From: Pseudomonas fuscovaginae SE-1 | GTDB taxonomy: Bacteria > Pseudomonadota > Gammaproteobacteria > Pseudomonadales > Pseudomonadaceae | DNA length: 33,094 nucleotides | Assembly: GCF_000364705.1 (NCBI RefSeq) | Contig: NZ_AQOH01000083.1 | Location: forward strand, 1-33,094 | Direction of reading: 5' to 3' | Shown: piece by piece, positions 29,766 to 33,094 of the stretch | How positions within the stretch are numbered: the first letter of the stretch is position 1 | Layout of the letters: every line of letters begins with the position of its first letter | The notes under the pieces: generated by a model | The model's database searches: none | What the model was told of the DNA's origin: nothing | What the model saw: only the letters and a program-made list of their open reading frames with translations | Made by a program: the position numbers and the translations under genes

Positions 29766-30848
29766 ATGAAACGTCGTTACAGTTGGCCGCTGTGGGGCCT
29801 GGCAGTCGTGGTTTTGCTGGTGGTGGCGGTGAATCTGGCCCTGCCCTACCTGGTGCGCAACTACCTGAATGAAAAGCTCGCCGACATGGGTGACTATCGC
29901 GGCCAGGTGACCGACGTCGACCTGGCCCTGTGGCGCGGTGCCTACCGGATCAACGGCCTGGAAATCGTCAAGGTCGCCGGCAAGGTGCCGGTGCCGTTCC
30001 TCAAGGCACCGCTGATCGACCTGTCGGTGAGCTGGAAAGCCCTGTGGGACAACCATGCGGTGGTGGCCGAGGTGCAGTTCGTCGAACCGGAGCTGAACTT
30101 CGTCGACGGCGGCGCGAACAATCGCCAGGCCTCGCAGACCGGCCGGGGCACCGACTGGCGCGCCCAGTTGGGCAAGCTGCTGCCGATCACCCTCAACGAA
30201 GTGCGGATCGACAACGGGCGCATCACCTTCCGCAACTTCAACTCCCAGCCGCCGGTCAACCTGCAGGCGACCCAGGTCGATGCCAGCCTCTACAACCTGA
30301 CCAACGTCGTCGACCTCAAGGGCCGGCGCGATGCCCGCTTTGAAGGCAAGGCCCTGCTGCTCGGCCATGCGCCCCTGGAGACCACGGCCACTTTCGATCC
30401 GCTGAGCAATTTCGAGGACTTCGAATTCCGCCTGCGGGCCACCGGCATCGAGCTGCGCAAGGTCAACGACTTCGCCGCCGCCTACGGCAAGTTCGACTTC
30501 AATGGCGGCAGCGGCGACGTGGTGATCGAGGCCCAGGCCGACAAGGGCCGGCTCACCGGCTACATCAAGCCGCTGCTGCATGATGTCGAGGTATTCGACT
30601 GGCAGCAGGACGTCGAGAATCAGGACAAGAGCCTGCTGCGCTCGGTCTGGGAAGCCATCGTCGGTGCCGGCGAAACCCTGCTCAAGAACCAGGAGAAAAA
30701 CCAGTTCGCTACCCGCGTCGAACTCAGTGGCAGCGTTCACCAGCAGGATGTCAGCGCGTTCGCCGCCTTTTTGCAGATATTGCGCAATGGTTTCATCCAG
30801 GCCTTCAATGCCCGCTACGAACGGCCCAAGCCCGATACCGGCCAGTAG
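29766..30848 (+). CDS. DUF748 (AsmA-like) membrane-anchored protein
   Basis: The product has 360 residues: one N-terminal membrane anchor (about 8-28, WGLAVVVLLVVAVNLALPYLV), then a periplasmic part with repeated beta-rich motifs such as RVDLALWRGAYRINGLEI-like, LNEVRIDNGRITFRNF and QATQVDASLYNLTN. DUF748 belongs to the AsmA/TamB-type clan, some members of which move phospholipids between membranes. That role is inference here. The start is the ATG at 29766 (MKRRYSWPLW); an upstream open frame to 29679 overlaps the cysK promoter and is not supported. It lies upstream of the MoxR/VWA pair. Confidence 0.78.
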   Translation: MKRRYSWPLWGLAVVVLLVVAVNLALPYLVRNYLNEKLADMGDYRGQVTDVDLALWRGAYRINGLEIVKVAGKVPVPFLKAPLIDLSVSWKALWDNHAVVAEVQFVEPELNFVDGGANNRQASQTGRGTDWRAQLGKLLPITLNEVRIDNGRITFRNFNSQPPVNLQATQVDASLYNLTNVVDLKGRRDARFEGKALLLGHAPLETTATFDPLSNFEDFEFRLRATGIELRKVNDFAAAYGKFDFNGGSGDVVIEAQADKGRLTGYIKPLLHDVEVFDWQQDVENQDKSLLRSVWEAIVGAGETLLKNQEKNQFATRVELSGSVHQQDVSAFAAFLQILRNGFIQAFNARYERPKPDTGQ

Positions 30849-30903
30849 TCCTGACCAGGTCAGGAGGTGACGCTCCATTCAGAGACTGAATAAGCCGTCT
30901 GCG

Positions 30904-30933
30904 TTCACACTCGACCGGGCACCGCGTTATAGT
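30904..30933 (+). promoter_or_regulatory. sigma-70 promoter of the MoxR gene
   Basis: TTCACA (30904-30909, five of six consensus) and TATAGT (30928-30933, five of six) with an 18-base spacer. Transcription would begin near 30940, so the in-frame ATG at 30940 would lack a leader; this supports the start at 30997 with a 57-base 5' leader. Confidence 0.65.
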
Positions 30934-30996
30934 CGGGACATGGGATTTCCCCGCCGCCCCGCTGCCGGGCCGGCGCTACCGTTCGAGGAAACACAG

Positions 30997-31842
30997 ATGA
31001 AGTTCGAAGGCACCCAGGCCTACGTCGCCACCGCTGACCTGAAGCTGGCCGTCAACGCCGCCATTACCTTGGAGCGTCCCCTGCTGGTCAAGGGCGAGCC
31101 CGGCACCGGCAAGACCATGCTCGCCGAACAACTGGCCGAGTCCTTCGGCGCCAAGCTGATCACCTGGCACATCAAGTCCACCACCAAGGCGCACCAGGGC
31201 CTCTACGAGTACGACGCGGTCAGCCGCCTGCGCGACTCGCAACTGGGCGTGGACAAGGTCCACGACGTGCGCAACTACCTGAAAAAGGGCAAGCTCTGGG
31301 AGGCCTTCGAGTCCGAGGAGCGGGTGATCCTGCTGATCGACGAGATCGACAAGGCCGATATCGAGTTCCCCAACGACCTGTTGCAGGAACTCGACAAGAT
31401 GGAGTTCTACGTCTACGAAATCGACGAGACCATCAAGGCGAAACAGCGCCCGATCATCATCATTACCTCCAACAACGAGAAGGAACTGCCGGACGCCTTC
31501 CTGCGTCGCTGCTTCTTCCACTACATCGCCTTCCCCGATCGCGAAACCCTGCAGAAGATCGTCGACGTCCACTACCCGGACATCAAGAAGGACCTGGTCA
31601 GCGAAGCCCTCGACGTGTTCTTCGACGTGCGCAAGGTGCCGGGCCTGAAGAAGAAGCCGTCGACCTCGGAACTGGTGGACTGGCTGAAGCTGCTGATGGC
31701 CGACAACATCGGCGAGGCGGTGTTGCGCGAACGCGATCCGACCAAGGCCATCCCGCCGCTGGCCGGTGCCCTGGTGAAAAACGAGCAAGACGTACAGCTA
31801 CTGGAGCGTCTCGCCTTCATGAGCCGTCGCGGCAGCCGTTAA
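30997..31842 (+). CDS. MoxR-family AAA+ ATPase
   Basis: The product has 281 residues forming one AAA+ module: Walker A GEPGTGKT at 33-40, Walker B ILLIDEID at 111-118, sensor 1 TSNN near 157-160 and an Arg finger region LRRC at 169-172, then a helical lid. MoxR ATPases act as chaperones or activators with von Willebrand A domain partners in assembling complexes and in stress tolerance. Here the VWA gene follows 20 bases later. The start at 30997 has GAGG 8 bases upstream and fits the promoter at 30904. Cytoplasmic. Confidence 0.9.
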   Translation: MKFEGTQAYVATADLKLAVNAAITLERPLLVKGEPGTGKTMLAEQLAESFGAKLITWHIKSTTKAHQGLYEYDAVSRLRDSQLGVDKVHDVRNYLKKGKLWEAFESEERVILLIDEIDKADIEFPNDLLQELDKMEFYVYEIDETIKAKQRPIIIITSNNEKELPDAFLRRCFFHYIAFPDRETLQKIVDVHYPDIKKDLVSEALDVFFDVRKVPGLKKKPSTSELVDWLKLLMADNIGEAVLRERDPTKAIPPLAGALVKNEQDVQLLERLAFMSRRGSR

Positions 31843-31862
31843 ACCATTGAAGGGCAATAGCC

Positions 31863-33041
31863 ATGCTGCTCAACCTGTTCAATGAAATGCGCGCGGCCAA
31901 GGTACCGGTGTCGGTGCGCGAGCTGCTCGACCTGATCAACGCGCTGAAACAGCGGGTGACCTTCGCCGACATGGACGAGTTCTACTACCTGGCGCGGGCG
32001 ATCCTGGTCAAGGACGAACGGCATTTCGACAAGTTCGACCGGGCCTTCGGCGCCTACTTCAACGGCCTGGAAAAGCTCGACGACCACCTGCAGGCGCTGA
32101 TCCCCGAGGACTGGCTGCGCAAGGAGTTCGAACGTTCGCTGAGCGACGAGGAACGCGCGCAGATCCAATCCCTTGGTGGCCTGGACAAGCTGATCGAGGA
32201 ATTCAAGAAACGCCTGGAGGAACAGAAGGAACGCCATGCCGGTGGCAACAAGTGGATCGGCACCGGTGGCACCAGCCCGTTCGGCTCGGGCGGTTTCAAC
32301 CCGGAAGGTATCCGCGTCGGCGATGCCGGCAAGCGCCAGGGCAAGGCGGTCAAGGTCTGGGACCAGCGTGAGTACAAGAACCTCGACGATCAGGTCGAAC
32401 TGGGCACGCGCAACATCAAGGTGGCCCTGCGTCGCCTGCGCAAGTTCGCCCGCCAGGGCGCCGCCGAGGAACTGGACATCGATGGCACCATCGACCATAC
32501 CGCCCGCGATGCCGGCCTGCTGAACATCCAGATGCGGCCGGAGCGGCGCAACACCGTCAAGCTGTTGCTGCTGTTCGATATCGGCGGCTCGATGGATGCG
32601 CATGTAAAGATCTGCGAGGAACTGTTCTCGGCCTGCAAGACCGAGTTCAAGCACCTGGAGTACTTCTACTTCCACAACTTCATCTACGAGTCGGTGTGGA
32701 AGAACAACCTGCGTCGCAGTTCGGAGCGGACCTCGACCCAGGACCTGCTGCACAAGTATGGCGCCGACTACAAGGTGGTGTTCGTCGGCGATGCGGCGAT
32801 GGCGCCCTACGAGATCACCCAGGCCGGCGGCAGCGTCGAGCACTGGAACGAAGAGCCGGGCTACGTGTGGATGCAGCGCTTCATGGAGAAGTACAAGAAG
32901 CTCATCTGGATCAACCCGTATCCGAAGGACACCTGGGGATACACCTCTTCGACCAATATCGTTCGCGACCTGATCGAGGACCAGATGTATCCGTTGACCC
33001 TGCGGGGGTTGGAAGAAGGGATGCGGTTCCTGTCCAAGTGA
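31863..33041 (+). CDS. VWA-domain protein, CoxE-like partner of MoxR
   Basis: The product has 392 residues. An N-terminal helical region (about 1-110), a Gly/Ser linker (about 126-145, NKWIGTGGTSPFGSGG) and a C-terminal VWA domain (about 225-392). The metal-site loop is D-I-G-G-S-M at 239-244, where the usual DxSxS has Gly in place of the first Ser. Other MIDAS elements are at KVVFVGDAAMAPYE. With the adjacent MoxR it forms a CoxD/CoxE-type pair, probably metal-dependent protein interaction. Substrate complex is unknown. No signal peptide, so it is cytoplasmic. The stop is 52 bases from the window end, followed by a REPIN. Confidence 0.87.
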   Translation: MLLNLFNEMRAAKVPVSVRELLDLINALKQRVTFADMDEFYYLARAILVKDERHFDKFDRAFGAYFNGLEKLDDHLQALIPEDWLRKEFERSLSDEERAQIQSLGGLDKLIEEFKKRLEEQKERHAGGNKWIGTGGTSPFGSGGFNPEGIRVGDAGKRQGKAVKVWDQREYKNLDDQVELGTRNIKVALRRLRKFARQGAAEELDIDGTIDHTARDAGLLNIQMRPERRNTVKLLLLFDIGGSMDAHVKICEELFSACKTEFKHLEYFYFHNFIYESVWKNNLRRSSERTSTQDLLHKYGADYKVVFVGDAAMAPYEITQAGGSVEHWNEEPGYVWMQRFMEKYKKLIWINPYPKDTWGYTSSTNIVRDLIEDQMYPLTLRGLEEGMRFLSK

Positions 33042-33051
33042 CAAGCGACTC

Positions 33052-33094
33052 TGTGGCGAGCGGGCTTGCCCGCGCTGGGGCGCGAAGCGGCCCT
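33052..33094. repeat. partial REPIN left arm (cut by window)
   Basis: All 43 bases to the window edge are identical to 14492-14534, so the element at 14492-14624 has a close copy here with its right arm beyond the window. Confidence 0.85.

Overview
This window looks like core chromosome of a fluorescent-type Pseudomonas. The evidence is high GC with GC-rich third codon positions, an OprD-family porin, a CysK that matches the pseudomonad CysK as I remember it, a stand-alone aceK, the gene order cysK - DUF748 protein - MoxR ATPase - VWA protein, and many short REP/REPIN palindromes between genes. I see no rRNA, tRNA, transposase, integrase, phage gene or CRISPR array. All calls come from reading the sequence and from recalled family knowledge; no search was run.

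Layout. 1-5.3 kb: a truncated cytoplasmic PAS-PAS chemotaxis transducer (BdlA-like), a CvfB-type S1 RNA-binding protein, a DUF6279 lipoprotein, a small winged-helix-like protein and a DEAD-box RNA helicase. 5.4-8.7 kb: a YbdG-type mechanosensitive channel, an HDOD signalling protein and an EamA exporter. 9-14.4 kb: an azoreductase, a small exported protein divergent from a LysR regulator, then a tightly packed + strand run of LysR, alpha/beta hydrolase, periplasmic cyclophilin PpiA and a fused ABC exporter. 14.7-19 kb: a FemAB/GNAT-like protein, an OprD-family porin and a long-form ketoacyl-ACP synthase III. 19.1-25 kb: hrpA and aceK. 25-28.4 kb: two convergent EamA transporters separated by a perfect REPIN, an unexplained ~360-bp leader-like stretch, and lpxO. 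28.6 kb to the end: cysK, then the divergent DUF748 / MoxR / VWA group.

The genes form several small housekeeping and envelope modules, not one pathway: envelope and transport (MscS, OprD, LpxO, ABC exporter, three EamA exporters, DUF748), RNA metabolism (CvfB, DEAD helicase, HrpA), central and sulfur metabolism (AceK, CysK, KAS III) and signalling (PAS-PAS MCP, HDOD, LysR). No clear new defence or mobile system is visible. The best leads are the MoxR/VWA pair with a variant MIDAS motif, the promoter-plus-dyad leader upstream of the second convergent EamA gene, a decayed tandem array of REP half-units joined to a REPIN, and a long imperfect hairpin upstream of the chemotaxis gene.
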